From positions 1 through 64,000 of the forward strand of contig QWDQ01000071.1 of NCBI GenBank assembly GCA_003868215.1: a stretch of DNA of 64,000 nt. Direction: 5' to 3'. The position numbers were made by a program, and so were the translations under genes. A model generated the notes under the pieces. It was not told the DNA's origin. It saw only the letters and a list, made by a program, of their open reading frames with translations, and ran no database searches. This stretch comes from Pseudophaeomoniella oleicola (taxonomy: Eukaryota > Ascomycota > Eurotiomycetes > Phaeomoniellales > Phaeomoniellaceae). Numbering within the stretch: the first letter of the stretch is position 1; every line of letters starts with the position of its first letter. Positions 32,912 through 45,441 of this stretch are shown here, in pieces.

Positions 32912-35598
32912 ATGCAAGAAGTCTCAGCCATAACCCCAGTCTCAGATTCCACTACCAATGCTGTCCTTTCAAAGCATTCAACACCACAATGCCCCCTCAG
33001 CGGCGGTCACAGTCCTCGATCGCCCTCATCCTCGACGCTAGAGCTCAAAGGACAACAGGAAAAGGGATCGATGGGTTACAACCCTGATTCTGTCTCCAGG
33101 GGGAATGATGGTGGTGATGACGATCGTGACACAAACAACAAGGACGGTTCGAGTGGGCGGAAAGAGCTTAGAGAAGGAGCAACAGATGAGACAGAGTGGC
33201 TCGAAGGGATGAAATTGACCATTGTGATCGCAGGGGTCACTCTCGTTGCTTTTCTGATGTTCTTGGATATGTCCATCATTGCTACGGTATGTTTGCAGCA
33301 TTCGTTCTGTTCTCCACAGCTCCCCTTTTCCCCTTGCCCAGGTTCAGAGATGGGGCAGTCTTTATTTGTCCGTCCTTCACCTATGAAGGGACTTTTTGAA
33401 AACCGAGGTTTGCTGATGACGGTTTCTGTTGAAAAATCATACAGGCTATACCCAAGATCACGAATCAGTTTCACTCACTCGACGATGTGGCATGGTACGG
33501 TAGCGCGTACCAACTCGCGAAGTAAGTGTGTGTACCTTTTGAACGGGGACTCACAACTCGCACCCTTTGATGTGATGTGAGAATGTCGAGATACTTCAAC
33601 ATATCCTGACATTTCCCCTAATAGTGCATCACTGCAACCCCTCACCGGAAAATTCTACACATACTTCAGTTCAAAGGTAAGAGCTAAAGCCAAGCATGCT
33701 TTCAAAATCCCCCCCCCCAAGTCCTGCCCCGAGAATTGTGAACGATCTAACGATTTTTATCCTGTTTGAAACAAGTAGTGGATGCTCCTAGGCTTCTTCG
33801 GCATCTTCGAATTGGGATCCCTGATCTGCGGCGTTGCCACGTCGTCGATGATGTTGATCATCGGACGAGCGGTCGCTGGGATAGGGTGTTCGGGGATGAT
33901 GAATGGAGGCTTGACGATCATCGCCGGGGCGGCTCCCATGCATAAGAGACCAGGTATGAAAGGCTCGGCATTGGCGAAGATGATTCAATTGCTTTTCTTT
34001 CTGGGTTTGATATGGTGAATGAGATGCTGACGGGATTATCCACGCATGATAGGTCTGATAGGTGTCGTGATGGGAAGTAAGTACCGAAGTGGAAGTTGGC
34101 CGTCGTGGACATCCATCGAGTGGCAGAAAAGAAATGCATGTCAAGTGCTAACATGATGTGACCATCGCAGTTGCACAACTCGGGGTAGTCCTTGGACCAC
34201 TCATTGGGGGAGCATTTACAACATACTCAACCTGGCGATGGTGTAAGACCACTCCACAAGAATTGATAACTTGCTTCCAACTAAATTTCAATATCCAGGC
34301 TTCTTCATCAACCTCCCGTTAGGAGCCCTAGTCGCAGTGCTCCTCGCGTTCATCAAGATCCCCGACCAGACCCCCAAAGAAAAAGCCAGCAAAGTCCTCA
34401 AGACGTTCTTCAAGAAACTCGACATCCTCGGCTTCGTCCTCTTTGCACCTGCGTCCATCATGCTCCTGCTCGCCCTGCAGTACGGCAGCGGCCAGTACGC
34501 GTGGAACAGCTCGACGGTCATCGGTCTGTTCTGCGGCGCCGGTGCCACGTTCGTCGTCTTCTTTGCGTGGGAGTATCACGTCGGCATGGAAGCCATGATC
34601 CCGCTGCAGGTGATCTCGAACCGGATCATCTGGTGCAGTTGCTTGACGGGTATGACGCTCATGGGCGCGACGATCAACTTTTCGTACTGGATGCCCATGT
34701 ACTTCCAGTCCGTGAGGGGCAAGTCGGCGGTCGTCAGCGGCGTGAATCTGCTACCAGTTATTCTGTGTCAATTGGTCATGGCCGTCGTTTCGGGTATTCT
34801 CAGTAAGTTCAAGCCGCCTTTTTCGCAGCAGCACTTCTCTTCTGTCTCTCCGCCTACTGCCTCTCTCCCCTTCTTCCCAGGTAGTATCTGACCAAATATA
34901 CAGCTGGTAGGACAGGATACTATCTTCCTTGGGCCGTCTTCGGCGGCGCCCTGAATTCCGTCGCCACTGGACTCCTTACGACATTGAACCCGACCACTCC
35001 AACGAGAGATTGGGCCGGATACCAAGCACTATCAGGATTCGGTAGAGGCGCCAGCATGCAACCGGTCAGTTCAGTTACTTCCCATCTCCCTCCCATTTTG
35101 CAAGAAGAAGAAATCCAAAAAGCCTCCTCCCCCTTCTTTTCCTCAAGACTAACGATCTGCAATCCACAGGCCATGATCGCCGTCCAAAACGCCGTCCCCC
35201 CCGCCACCGTCTCCACCGCCCTCGCCATCCTAACCTTCAGCCAAACCTACGGCGGCGCCATCTTCCTCACCGTCGCCCAAGTTATTTTCGAAGCGAGCCT
35301 CCGCACCGCCGTCCCCCACTACGCCCCCACCGTCGACCCGCAAACCGTCATCAGCGCGGGCGCGACCGGCTTTCGCGATGTGATCGGGACCTCTAATCCG
35401 GCGGCGTTGAAGGGCGTGATTAAAGCGTATAGCGTGAGTATCGATCGGACTTTTTGGTTGGGCTTAGGGCTGGCCATCGTGAGTTTTGGGAGTTCGTGGG
35501 GGTTGGGGTGGAGGGATGTTCGGAAGAAGGAAGAAGAAGAAGAAGAAAAGGTTGGTGGTAGTAGTGGTGGAGGAGGAGGGGAAGGGGATCATGTTTGA
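32912..35598 (+). CDS. DHA2-family MFS drug/toxin efflux transporter
   Basis: Nine exons give 622 residues: 32912-33286, 33445-33521, 33625-33676, 33779-33953, 34053-34076, 34171-34242, 34299-34802, 34904-35064 and 35170-35598. Exon 5 is only 24 bases. The cytosolic N-terminus (about 100 residues) is polar and Ser/Asp-rich. Fourteen membrane helices follow, as in DHA2. Helix 1 has the [11 protein letters not shown] motif, and motif C appears as [13 protein letters not shown] with [13 protein letters not shown] after it. Both are typical of antiporters that export drugs or fungal metabolites across the plasma membrane. The C-terminus ends in a Glu-run and Gly-run. Substrate unknown. Confidence 0.92.
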
Positions 35599-36239
35599 AA
35601 TCCCTCCTTGACAGCAAAAGAGAGGCATCAAATCATATTGTATCCCTTTTCTGTAATCCTCTATTCACGGCCGACCGGCCGGCCACATGTATTATACAAC
35701 AACCCCCAACCAACATATATAAATCTCCCACCCCACCCAAGAAGATTCCCCGCTCGAATCAAAAATGACTTTGCTCACGAATCCCATCCATTCCTCTGGT
35801 CTCCTTTCGGTGTAAGATAAGCATAATCTTGGCAGGTTGAAGATTAGGATAAACCAAATTGGATAGGACTCCGAACCATGGAGAGAGAAAGTGAGAGAGA
35901 GAGATGGCGTGTGTGGGTGGAGTTCCCGATGTAAGTACCTACTCAGTTAGCAATCGTCGGGTTTTCGTAATGATTCTGTTAGATGATTTCAGATGAAAGC
36001 CGGAGGAACTCTTTCCAAAGACGGAAAAATCAGAATCAGCTTTGCATAAATAAGAGGTACGGGAGGGAGGATCATCAACGCGGAAAAGGGGTTGTGTGAT
36101 TAAATTCACTAATAATTTAGTTCTAATATATGCAATCGTTCGTTCGTCCACCGTATAGGAAATTTGCATCATCGTCATGCTTTGAAATCATCTCTATCGT
36201 CTCGTAACCCATACGCGTAAAAGGAATGACGGCCACCAT
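35599..36239. other. Convergent intergenic region between two MFS genes
   Basis: This holds the 3' flanks of the plus-strand DHA2 and minus-strand DHA1 genes. A CGGCCGACCGGCCGGCC palindromic patch lies near 35668-35684. Otherwise nothing is seen. Confidence 0.5.
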
Positions 36240-38214
36240 TCATACTGGCCTCGATTCAAATTGATGTCGAGCAAAGTATCGGTATCTGTTGGTGGTCATG
36301 ACTCTGAACCTCTTTCCATAGTAAATGAAGATGGAGTTGCAAAGTAACACGACCGTCAAAAGCACACCGATGGTGACGTAAACGTTCTTCATTCCGACAT
36401 TTGCAATCCATGGGGAAATCACGAATACGAAGATGGTGGAAAGGAGGTTCCGCGTGAATGTTAGACCGACGAGAGCATCGGCAACGATCTGTCATATATA
36501 TGAGCGTCTGTAACGAAGGGGGATGATCAAATGATCTTACCTCAGTGTATGCATCTGTAATGTATGTCAAAGCGATACTGCTGGCAGGGGTCGTACCAAA
36601 ACTGCACATGGCGTAACCGACTGCAAGAACAGGCCATGGAGCCCCGTTGTTTAATCCGATACCGAACATGAAAAGGCCAGCGGGGACGAAAGGAATGAAG
36701 GCGACAATGACCCAGAGCCGCATCTCTGGCTCGTAGATGCCGTTGTTTCTACGGGACAGGTAAAGAATGAGCTTATCACTGAGCGGACCACAGGCGAGGA
36801 CTCCGAGAGTAGTACCGATCCACGGCGGAAGAGACATGAGGCCAATCTGAGCGGAATTGAAGTTGTATGGCGGTTCTGCCATCCAGGAAGATAATGTAGT
36901 GACCATTACGGTGGACGCGGCATTCATCGCACCGTAAACAACACTCATGAAAAAGACAGCCGGTATCTGTGAGAATGTTAGAGACACATTGATGAAGGTT
37001 TTGTGCTAACGTTAAGGTAAAGGGTAAGACTGACCGTCGTGAGGATGAGTATGGGCTGCCAACTGTGACGCGCGAAAGTACGCCAAGGTCCTGGAGAAAC
37101 AGACCATGGCGCAAGCGTACTCCAATAACTCTTCCTTGGTATAGAGTAATCAATATCGGCTTTGCTCAGACGGCGCGCAGCACTATCGACATCCCTTGCT
37201 TCCTCTGTCTTCGGTTCCTTTTCTGTGGTTTTCGACTCCTCATCAATGGGGCCGACATGCGTATCCGCCAGAGGATCTTGCATTTCGGCAGCACCAATGC
37301 CTTCAATGACACTGGCCGAGAACTTTGTCTCCTCATAAAAGAACATGAAGGCAACGAAAGCCAGTCCGAAGAAGATGGCAATCCACCACCAGACCCAACG
37401 CCAGCCTTGAGAGACGGTGATATAGCCAGCGGCTACGGGAGCCAAAGAACCGCCAATGCCTGAGACCCATACGTAGACACTGTTCATGAGCCCTCGTTGA
37501 TGGATAAAATAAACATCGGCAACAGTCATTTGGACGATGACCTCAGCAAGAGCGCCGACGAGGCAGCTCAAGGCATTGATCAACATGAGATCAGCAATTG
37601 TCTGTAATTTCGCACTCCAGACGGAGATGGCAAATTGGATTGCAGTGCTGATCAGGTAGACCGGTCGTCGGCCGAATTTGAGAGCAAAGGGAATCAGTAA
37701 GAATGCCCCGAAAGCTAGTGTACCGCAACCTATCGCATAACTGTCGTTCAAAATGTCATAACTGAATCCCAACTGCTCATGCATTGGGCTCCATGTTGGA
37801 GTGGCAGCATCAATCCTGTACAGCTTCGTAAGCATTGGATACTATTGTGTTGCGTGGACGCTACCTACAGTGCCGAGACCATAAGGGCATAGAAGGAGAC
37901 AAGCCCGAAGTTAAGATGTTTTCGCCAACTGGGCCAATTCTGCTGCTATTAGTACGAACTTGGTTCATGACCTTGGTACGTACCAATGGGTCATTGGGAT
38001 CCCGACTTGGACGAGGCTGCAAGATGATTTCACCATTCTTGCCTTGCTTTTGGAGATCTGGAATAGATAGTCTGTCAGCAAGTGTTACTCGGAACAACAA
38101 AGATGACCATATTTCATCCGGTATAGGGACTGGTACGGCCAAAGCGACCCTACCTTCGAGCCTGACTGTGCCTGGTGGCCATGCTGGATCATTACGATCC
38201 GGAATAGAATGCAT
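36240..38214 (-). CDS. DHA1-type MFS transporter
   Basis: Six exons on the minus strand give 553 residues: 38214-38154, 38057-37984, 37939-37869, 37815-37035, 36966-36541 and 36488-36240. The first three exons are very short and were found by joining in-frame pieces: IPDRNDPAWPPGTVRL, then DPNDPL|NWPSWRK, then ALIDAATPTW. This DPNDPxNW...DAATPTW pattern is the usual N-terminus of fungal HOL1/polyamine-like DHA1 transporters. Twelve membrane helices follow, with motif A (FGRRPVYL) after helix 2. A long acidic central loop (about residues 290-350) contains TEKEPKTEEA. It probably moves a small cation or metabolite across the plasma membrane; the substrate is unknown. Confidence 0.9.
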
Positions 38215-38337
38215 GATGATGTGTTGAGATCCTCAACATACGCGAATAACCCACAAACAGCAATCTTGAGGAGAAGAAACGACGTGGACAGAATGGCTAC
38301 ATACAAGCCCGTGCGACGGCAGCTGCAACAGATATAC

Positions 38338-38410
38338 GTATCTTCGTCCACGGATTATATGTCCATCCACGGAATATAACTTCATCGACGGAGTATATCT
38401 TCATCCCGTG
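38338..38410. repeat. Degenerate 19-20-base tandem repeat
   Basis: Successive units begin at 38338, 38358, 38377 and 38396. They share a TC(C/G)ACGGA-TAT core with about 30% differences between units. Each unit could form a short CG-centred site; no known element matches. Confidence 0.6.
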
Positions 38411-39196
38411 TGATCTCTCCCAGGGACAGACGGATTTGGGCGAAGATTTACCTGCCGCGTTGATAAGCCAATCAAAGACGACGAGATGGCCAGTGGTGAA
38501 GTACAAGAGATAAGGACGTCGCTCTGATGGGGTCGATGGAGTCAATATGGTTCCTTGATGGAGTTACATTGCAACGGGGCCCCCGGTCAATGAGGACGCT
38601 ATTGTCCGTGGTTATCACGATCCACGATTGGCCATGGAGCATCACCATCGATTTAAGTCTACCAGCGAACAGCAGCAATCTGCATCTAGACCGAGGATCT
38701 TCTAGAGTCACTTACCTGCCTCCCTCGGAAATATGCCTGGTGCTTTTAAGGGTACGTTCGCTCGCCCCTTTACTTTCGCCATTGTCGTCTGGACAAGCTT
38801 CTTCCAAGCTTGATAAGGAGCGTAACGTATGTAAAACCACTCTCTTATCGGGTCCCCGACTATCAGGCATGGCGAAATGGATAACCACCTGCAGACGTGA
38901 AGGGCCGATCAAGTGAACATAGATAAGGATGGTTGTTGTGCTACGTTAGTACGCCTCGACACCATTGCAGATGCTTATCAAGGATGGAGACGAAGTAGCG
39001 TCCAAGCTTCGGAACGTGTGTGAACCTAAGGGACTAGTTGAGGTCGCCATGGAGGGCACAGGTTCTCGACTTTCGATATACTTCGGCAGTAGTAAGTAGT
39101 ACACGGTGAATACTACGTAGTGGTAGATTACGCCAAAACAACAAGATCTCAGACGCGGATATCTGGTTATGACTTGATGGATATTGATGTTATCGC

Positions 39197-39231
39197 CATC
39201 AATCATCAACCATCAACCATCAACCATCAAC
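39197..39231. repeat. (CATCAAC)5 tandem repeat
   Basis: Five copies of a 7-base unit occur; the first differs by its last base. It lies in the presumed promoter of the NAA38-like gene. Confidence 0.9.
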
Positions 39232-39399
39232 CCCACAGATTCAGCATCCGCCAAGCGACAAATCGATTAGATCTCGCTACACATTCTAATTTGAGTACCA
39301 CGATCAAACACCTTCGGACTCTAGATGAGGCCTCGTTTTCTAGGTGTGTCTGTACATCTTCCGGATCTGCATGCCATCAGGAACGCGCAAGGAACCACA

Positions 39400-39801
39400 A
39401 TGAATCAGGCAGAGGCTGCTCATTATCTTGAGTCCCTTCTTGGACGGATGCTTCGGATCCATATCAGGGATAGTCGTATGTTCTTGGGGGAGTTCAAATG
39501 TACCGATAACGTATGCTAAAGCCGCAACCCTCAACACATTGACCTGGTAACAATACCAACTTTTTTATCACAGGAGCGTAATATCATTCTCGGGAAGACA
39601 TATGAATATCGAATGCCGACGAAAGGATCCCAGGACGCCCAACCAGAGTTCCAGGATGCGTCGAGTAGAAGTACGGCGCGTGCCGACCTGGCCAGTCGAT
39701 TCCTTGGCCTTGTAGTTGTTCCAGGCCAGCAAATCACCAAAATTGAAGTCGAAGAAGGGCCAATCTTTGGACTGCCAATACGAACAGGGCCCGCTAGCTG
39801 A
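39400..39801 (+). CDS. NAA38/LSMD1-like LSM protein (NatC auxiliary subunit)
   Basis: Two exons (39400-39510 and 39574-39801) give 112 residues; an in-frame Met at 39325 would add 25. The fold is an Sm/LSM domain. The Sm1 motif spans LLGRMLRIHIRDSRMFLGEFKCTDN|ERNIIL across the splice junction, and Sm2 is RFLGLVVVPGQQITKIEV. The GEFKCTDNERNIIL form and the VVVPGxxITKIE ending match LSMD1/NAA38 rather than core snRNP Sm proteins. NAA38 is a small subunit of NatC, which acetylates N-terminal Met followed by a hydrophobic residue. A role in RNA is the main alternative. The linker between Sm1 and Sm2 carries a short Gln/Ser-rich insert. Confidence 0.85.
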
Positions 39802-41037
39802 AATGGTCGTGTCAATCCTCAGGGAAAAGCAATCTTCAAATCTCGATATTGTCGACATTGTTGACAGTGCATCTCGACACTACCAAAGTCTAATGAGACG
39901 ACGACATGGGCCGTGGGAATATCAACATTGAGTCACTTCACAAGGCAGAAATCGCTGCACCTGGTCAGTGCCAACGCAATCAGGCTACAACATAAGCTTC
40001 GGGTTGAACATTGTTCGCAACGTCTTTGAACCGAGCAACTCCTAGAAAGACCTATGCTCTCGGGCCACCTTTGGTACCAATTCTACGGAGAAATCACGAT
40101 CTTCGGTGCTAGAAGTTGGAAAGCACCAGGTACATACATCTGCATGTAACTTTATGTGAAAGACGCAGAGCAACGATTCATTGTGGTCTAATACCATCAA
40201 GATTCGTTGATGGCCAATGTAAATGGGGAAAGGAATTGGGGGCCCGCGTTCTATACTTGATTAGTCAGTGGTGTTGGCTTGGCTGTGGTCACATCCGGCG
40301 ACGCCTAGATAATGTTAGGAACTGTAGCTTACAAGTCTTGTCACAATTGCACTCCAGAACACTTTCTGCCTTTCTGAACGTCTTTATAATTCCCTCTGAA
40401 TCAACGACCGTATTCTGCCTTTCATCGCCTATTTCGTTGTAAGTGCCGACTTCGTGTTTCAGTCCATATGGTTCAGACAGATATGGGAAGTCCCCGGTAT
40501 CAGGAAGCTCCACTCATGATGCCGTCAGGTCAACCCTCTCTTGAGACCGCATGCCGCATGTCATATGGTGGCCGGCCTTCACCAAGCAAATTTGTATACC
40601 GTACTGACCTCTATCCTGCTATAGGGTGCCGTACATGAGAGATCCTCGTCAACCGAGAACTCCCCCTCTATCGCTGTCGCCACGAACTTATCGCACCCCA
40701 CCGATATATCTTTCTCTCAGGCAGTAACACGTTCCCTCTGCCACGACTATTATGCTTGCATGAAATATAAGTTGATTCCATCATAAATCAGCCAAAACGA
40801 AGTCCCTCGTGGAAGCAGATTTCCTTCTCCTTCTCCTGTCGCTCTCTGAACCACCATAAGACGCGCCCAAGGCTGCCAGTAAGACAAAATTTCTCGAGAC
40901 TGGAGCACATCCCTATCACCTTGTGTCTTCTAGACAGCTGCCTTAGGTCCTGTGGTGGTTCTTGGGGGTCTCCCTGGCCTATAAGGCGCAAGATCCAAGT
41001 ATAACAGGCTAGCGATCTGTGATAAGAGACATCGGTC
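39802..41037. promoter_or_regulatory. Long upstream region of the PPZ-type phosphatase gene
   Basis: 1.2 kb without a recognisable gene. Short frames here are not protein-like. It must hold the promoter and leader of the phosphatase gene. Confidence 0.5.
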
Positions 41038-42809
41038 ATGGGTCAGCAGCAATCTAAGAGTAGCGATGGGACACGCACACCCCGAAGTTCCTCAACCACA
41101 AACCTCAGCGCGCAAGACTCACTCGCGAACTTGCCCTCTTTTTCCAAATCAGATACACAGGGCTCCTCCCGATCTCTCCGAGGGTCCATTCGGTCCAAGA
41201 TACCAGGTAGTTCCAAATCAGAACGAGACAAGTCAGTCGATAGTCCTCGCGCATCAGCTGGTGCACTTGCCGGGTTAGATGGAGTGGCAGGTGATAGATC
41301 GGATGCCGGTTCCATCAAGTCGACTGCAAGTGGACGTTCATCCAGAGCGCAACGACTGTCATCCAATTCGTCTACCCAATCTCCGACTTCTGGAGGCGAG
41401 GAAGAAGACGTTGCTTCGCCAAGATCGGATGCCACCGAGCCTCCGCCCTCTCCTACGATATCATCCACTGTGGGCAAGGGACATCAATCGGTCAATGAAG
41501 CACAACAATCTGGGGAAGTCGACCATGTGTCTGACGCCCCTCCTTCCGCATTGAATGCGCCCTCTCATGCCCAAAAGCCCGGTGAATCTATTCTGGTCAA
41601 GAGGGACCACCAGATCAACCCAAGAGCACATGAGGGGCTGCGTCTGTCAAAATTGCTCGAAGAGAGCTTGAGCAGGTCACCGGGTGGAATGGGCCTCAGC
41701 GCATTAAATGAATTCGATCTTGATGACATGATCACAAGGCTCCTTGATGCTGGTTACTCAGCAAAAGTCACGAAGGCGGTTGCGCTGAAAAACGCCGAGA
41801 TTACAGCTATTTGTCATGCTGTGCGCGAAGTCCTACTTTCGCAGCCTGCACTACTCGAACTTTCTGCGCCAGTGAAGATTGTCGGCGACATCCACGGGCA
41901 ATACACTGATCTCATCCGTCTGTTCGAGATGTGTGGCTTTCCGCCGGCTGCCAACTACCTCTTCCTCGGTGATTACGTGGACCGGGGCAAGCAAAGTCTG
42001 GAGACAATTCTGCTACTTTTCTGCTACAAGCTGAAATTCCCAGAGAACTTCTTCATCTTACGGGGCAACCACGAGTGTGCTAATGTCACACGTGTCTACG
42101 GCTTCTATGACGAATGCAAACGTAGATGCAACATCAAAGTGTGGAAGACATTTGTAGACACGTTCAATTGCCTTCCGATTGCCTCGATCGTTGCGGGTAA
42201 GATCTTTTGCGTGCACGGGGGTCTCTCCCCAAGCTTATCTCATATGGATGACATAAGACAAATTGCACGTCCCACCGATGTTCCAGATTATGGGCTGTTG
42301 AACGACCTGCTCTGGAGTGACCCGGCGGATATGGATGCCGACTGGGAGTCTAACGAGCGGGGTGTCAGCTATCTGTTCGGGAAGAAGGTCATCATGGATT
42401 TTCTTGCGAGGCACGATTTCGATCTCGTATGCAGAGCCCACATGGTGGTGGAGGACGGATATGAGTTCTTTAGTGACAGGATACTGGTGACAGTGTTTTC
42501 TGCGCCGAATGTAAGTGCTATCCAGCGCGAATTGAGGCGCTATAGGCCTAGAACGCGACTAATGAGAGGCATAGTATTGTGGCGAGTTCGACAATTGGGG
42601 TGCGGTCATGTCAGTTTCAGGGGAGCTCCTGTGTAGCTTTGAGCTGCTGAAGCCTCTCGATTCGAGTGCGTTGAAGAGTCATATCAAGAAGGGTCGTAAC
42701 AAGCGAAATAGCATGCTCAACAGTCCGGTAAGTCTCCAGCTCATCGGCAGCTAAGACCGCTTTGCTAACGGTCCTGCAGCCTGCTACGGTGTCTGCCCAG
42801 AGCTATTGA
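41038..42809 (+). CDS. PPZ-type serine/threonine protein phosphatase
   Basis: Three exons (41038-42510, 42575-42727 and 42780-42809) give 551 residues. The N-terminus MGQQQSKSS fits an N-myristoylation site (Gly2, Ser6, Lys7). A Ser/Thr-rich disordered extension (about 10-190) is the mark of PPZ/Pzl-1 enzymes. The catalytic PP1-like domain (about 200-510) has GDIHGQ, GDYVDRG, RGNHE, HGGLSPS and SAPNYCGEFDN. The last motif is restored by removing intron 1, which supports the gene model. These phosphatases control ion balance (K+/Na+), cell-wall integrity and cell cycle, and are held back by Hal3/Vhs3-type subunits. No such partner is in this window. Confidence 0.95.
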
Positions 42810-43590
42810 CAGATTAAATTTTCGGCGGGCGTCTGTCATTGTTGTCACATGGGATATCAAGTGTTTTTGAATTACAATGGGTGATGCTTTGATGTACAAT
42901 CTAGGTAGATGATCACTGGGACAAAACAGAAACGGCCCCAGTTCTTGCGATGGGCAAATGGATGCCTGTTGCGTACTTCTAGTTACTCTAGCAAATGGGG
43001 GTCCTCTCGTATCTGAGTGAGTTGGGCGTTAGTCATGAAAATGGGTCAACATGTTTCTTTTGAAGCACAGTATTGCTCGACCTATCGTTTCTCTTACTGT
43101 ATCATGGACAAATTGAAAATTGAAAGGCGCTTCAAGAGTCTTTCCGTTTCCTTCTTTCCTACGTACCTTTAGGTGCGATCACTGTAAGATTCAAGCTGAA
43201 TACTGTCTCCCAACTCGGTGATTGCTTGCATTCGTTGTCGGCTGCCGTCAACCCGGGCCTATTTCATTTCAGACGTCGTTGTTGCGTTGGAGATGGAAAT
43301 AGCTCTAATTACCTAACCCAGTGCCGAAAATTAACAGTCGTACTACTGAGAACTCTGTAGTCGGGGGGGGAACATGACCCATCAATCTATGAAAATGGGT
43401 CGACATGTTGTATCAGCAGTCTTAGGTATTAGTCAAAGACGAGTCCTACCGTAAGGGATAAGGCCCATGATTCACCACTTAAACAACTTGAGCGTCAGTC
43501 GCGCCTAGTCGAGCCGTTGGAACGCGCACCTTTGGCTAAGCTTGGCCCAGCCAAGGTAGGCATTGAGTAATCATGCTGCACTTCAGTTGC
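42810..43590. other. Convergent intergenic region
   Basis: This holds the 3' flanks of the phosphatase gene and the minus-strand MFS gene. GAAAATGGGTC(A/G)ACATGTT occurs twice (near 43036 and 43390), a short dispersed direct repeat about 350 bases apart. No gene is seen. Confidence 0.55.
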
Positions 43591-45441
43591 CTATTTGGCA
43601 TTTCTAGATTCCACCATGAGTTGTGATGTGTTCGCCGAATCGCGCTCCTTCAGCTTCAGCAGCTCCTGGCAGTAAGGGCTATGCATTCTAAGCCAAGTGC
43701 CATATCTGAGAAAGACAAACGGTATGATTGCCATGGCTAGACTGAGGAAGCCTAGAAGACTGCACGCCCATGGAATTCCGAGTCTCTCATACATCGGACT
43801 AGCAGCCAATGGAAGCAGAACAGCAAAAATGCTACGACTAAACGCCGACGATGCCAAAGCCGATGCCGCAAAGATGTCGTATGCGTCTGCGAGATAATTC
43901 AGCATGGATATGAAAACCAATTCGAGACCCATGCCGAATGGAACTCCGGCAAGCATGGGAACAATCCAGTGGATGTCTAATCGGGCAGTCCAACCCTGAA
44001 AACATCTAAATTAGCTCAAGATCCCCGCGGGGTGGTCTTGGAAGTCTTACCAGCCAGAATAACGATGATACATTTAATGGCCCGCTGATACACGCCAAAG
44101 GAAGTCGACGATATTCCTCACTCTTTGGCCACGAAGCATTGCGCTCTTTGGCTTGTTCGAGAAATGTGTCATACCAGATTGCTATGCCACAAGCGATCAC
44201 GCCGCCAACCCCGACTAAAATCTCAATACACAATTCAGTTACCTTTGGACATTTGACTCACCTGGAACCAAGGCTACGCCAGCAAGTCCATCATTAAACT
44301 TGTATATACCTAAAAAGAGTCAACATCCAAGCACAGCCAGTGAATACTGGGAGTTACCTTGAAACACAATGGGGTAGACTTGGAAGAAGATATAGAATAT
44401 TCCAAATTGGAGAGCCAAGTACATGCAAGTGCAGATAACGATAGGTTCTTTAAACATCACCACCTAGATGGTTAGCTAACCTTTATAATAAATGGACTAT
44501 CACATACCGGTCTTGCGAGCTTCACCGTTACGGTGTGCTTCCATCCATTGTCCTCAAGTTCGATGGGCGCATATACGTTCTGGGCATGATTAAGCGATGC
44601 TGCCCTCATTCGTTTTGCACGCCGCAAAAGGATGACTGGAGGATATGTCTCTGAAGCATATATCAGGTGGATCTCATCAAAATCAATGTCAAATATCGTA
44701 CCTGGGAGAACAAGAACAAGCGGCCAAGTTGCACCGGCAATTATCAACCCGACCCAAAACGTCCATCTCCACGAGACCGGTGATACGAACCCCGAAATGA
44801 TAGGTCCAATGATTGGACCTAAGGAAGTCAACTGAATCCCGTTAGCATTTCAAAACTTTCCCTCGTAATATACTTACTCCTATTAGGGCTATTGCTTGAC
44901 CTCTTCTCACAGGATCATCATAGATATCGGCAAAAATGCCGCCCACAACGGTTATTGGCGCCGATGCAAAGGCACCCGAGAGGAAGCGAAAAATCAACAG
45001 AGCTGGCCATGTTGGTGCTAAAGCGCATGCCAGGGTGAAGACAGTAAAGCCGAAGAAGGTCGAAAGCATCACGATTCTTCTGCCATGCATCTCGCTGAGT
45101 GGACTGAACAACGGCGGCCCAAAGACATATCCAATCAGGTAGACGGAGTTTGACAATGCCAGTTGTTCGGCGCTTGATACATTGAATTCTTTGGACAGAT
45201 AGTGAGAAGCGCCGCTTGGGAGTGAGGAACCAAGTGTGCTGTTAGATGCGAGTGTAAGTCCGATTATCAGGACGAGAATCTTCCTGCTCTGTTGAAAGTG
45301 AGAAGCTAAATATGACGGTAAAAACACGACTTTTCCACGTACCGTACTCCAATTTGCAGCGCGTTCAGGGTCTTCATCAGAAAAGGCGACTAATCTCACA
45401 TCCTCCATATCACCATTGACCAGCATGTGGACAAAGGCCAT
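43591..45441 (-). CDS. MFS transporter, DHA1 family
   Basis: Eight exons on the minus strand give 501 residues: 45441-45343, 45288-44878, 44831-44702, 44650-44508, 44463-44358, 44309-44262, 44214-44051 and 43995-43591. Introns are only 46-63 bases. The N-terminus ERAANWST leads into helix 1. Motif A-like SEMHGRRIVML lies after helix 2. The segment LPETYPPVILLRRAKRMR after helix 6, which needs intron 3 removed, is typical of fungal DHA1 multidrug-type transporters. Twelve helices are present. Transport of drugs or small metabolites is likely; the substrate is unknown. It is not a close relative of the MFS gene at 36240-38214, judged by their different N-terminal signatures. Confidence 0.9.

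Larger units (their letters stand above)
38215..39399. other. Intergenic with short degenerate repeats
   Basis: No gene is seen. A degenerate 19-20-base unit (core TCCACGGAATAT) repeats about 3.7 times at 38338-38410. A 7-base unit (CATCAAC) repeats five times at 39197-39231, about 170 bases upstream of the NAA38-like gene. Confidence 0.6.

Noticed and set aside
941-35598. Secondary-metabolite gene cluster
   Set aside because: A LaeA-like methyltransferase, regulator, pump and dehydrogenase are present, but there is no polyketide, peptide or terpene synthase and housekeeping genes lie between.
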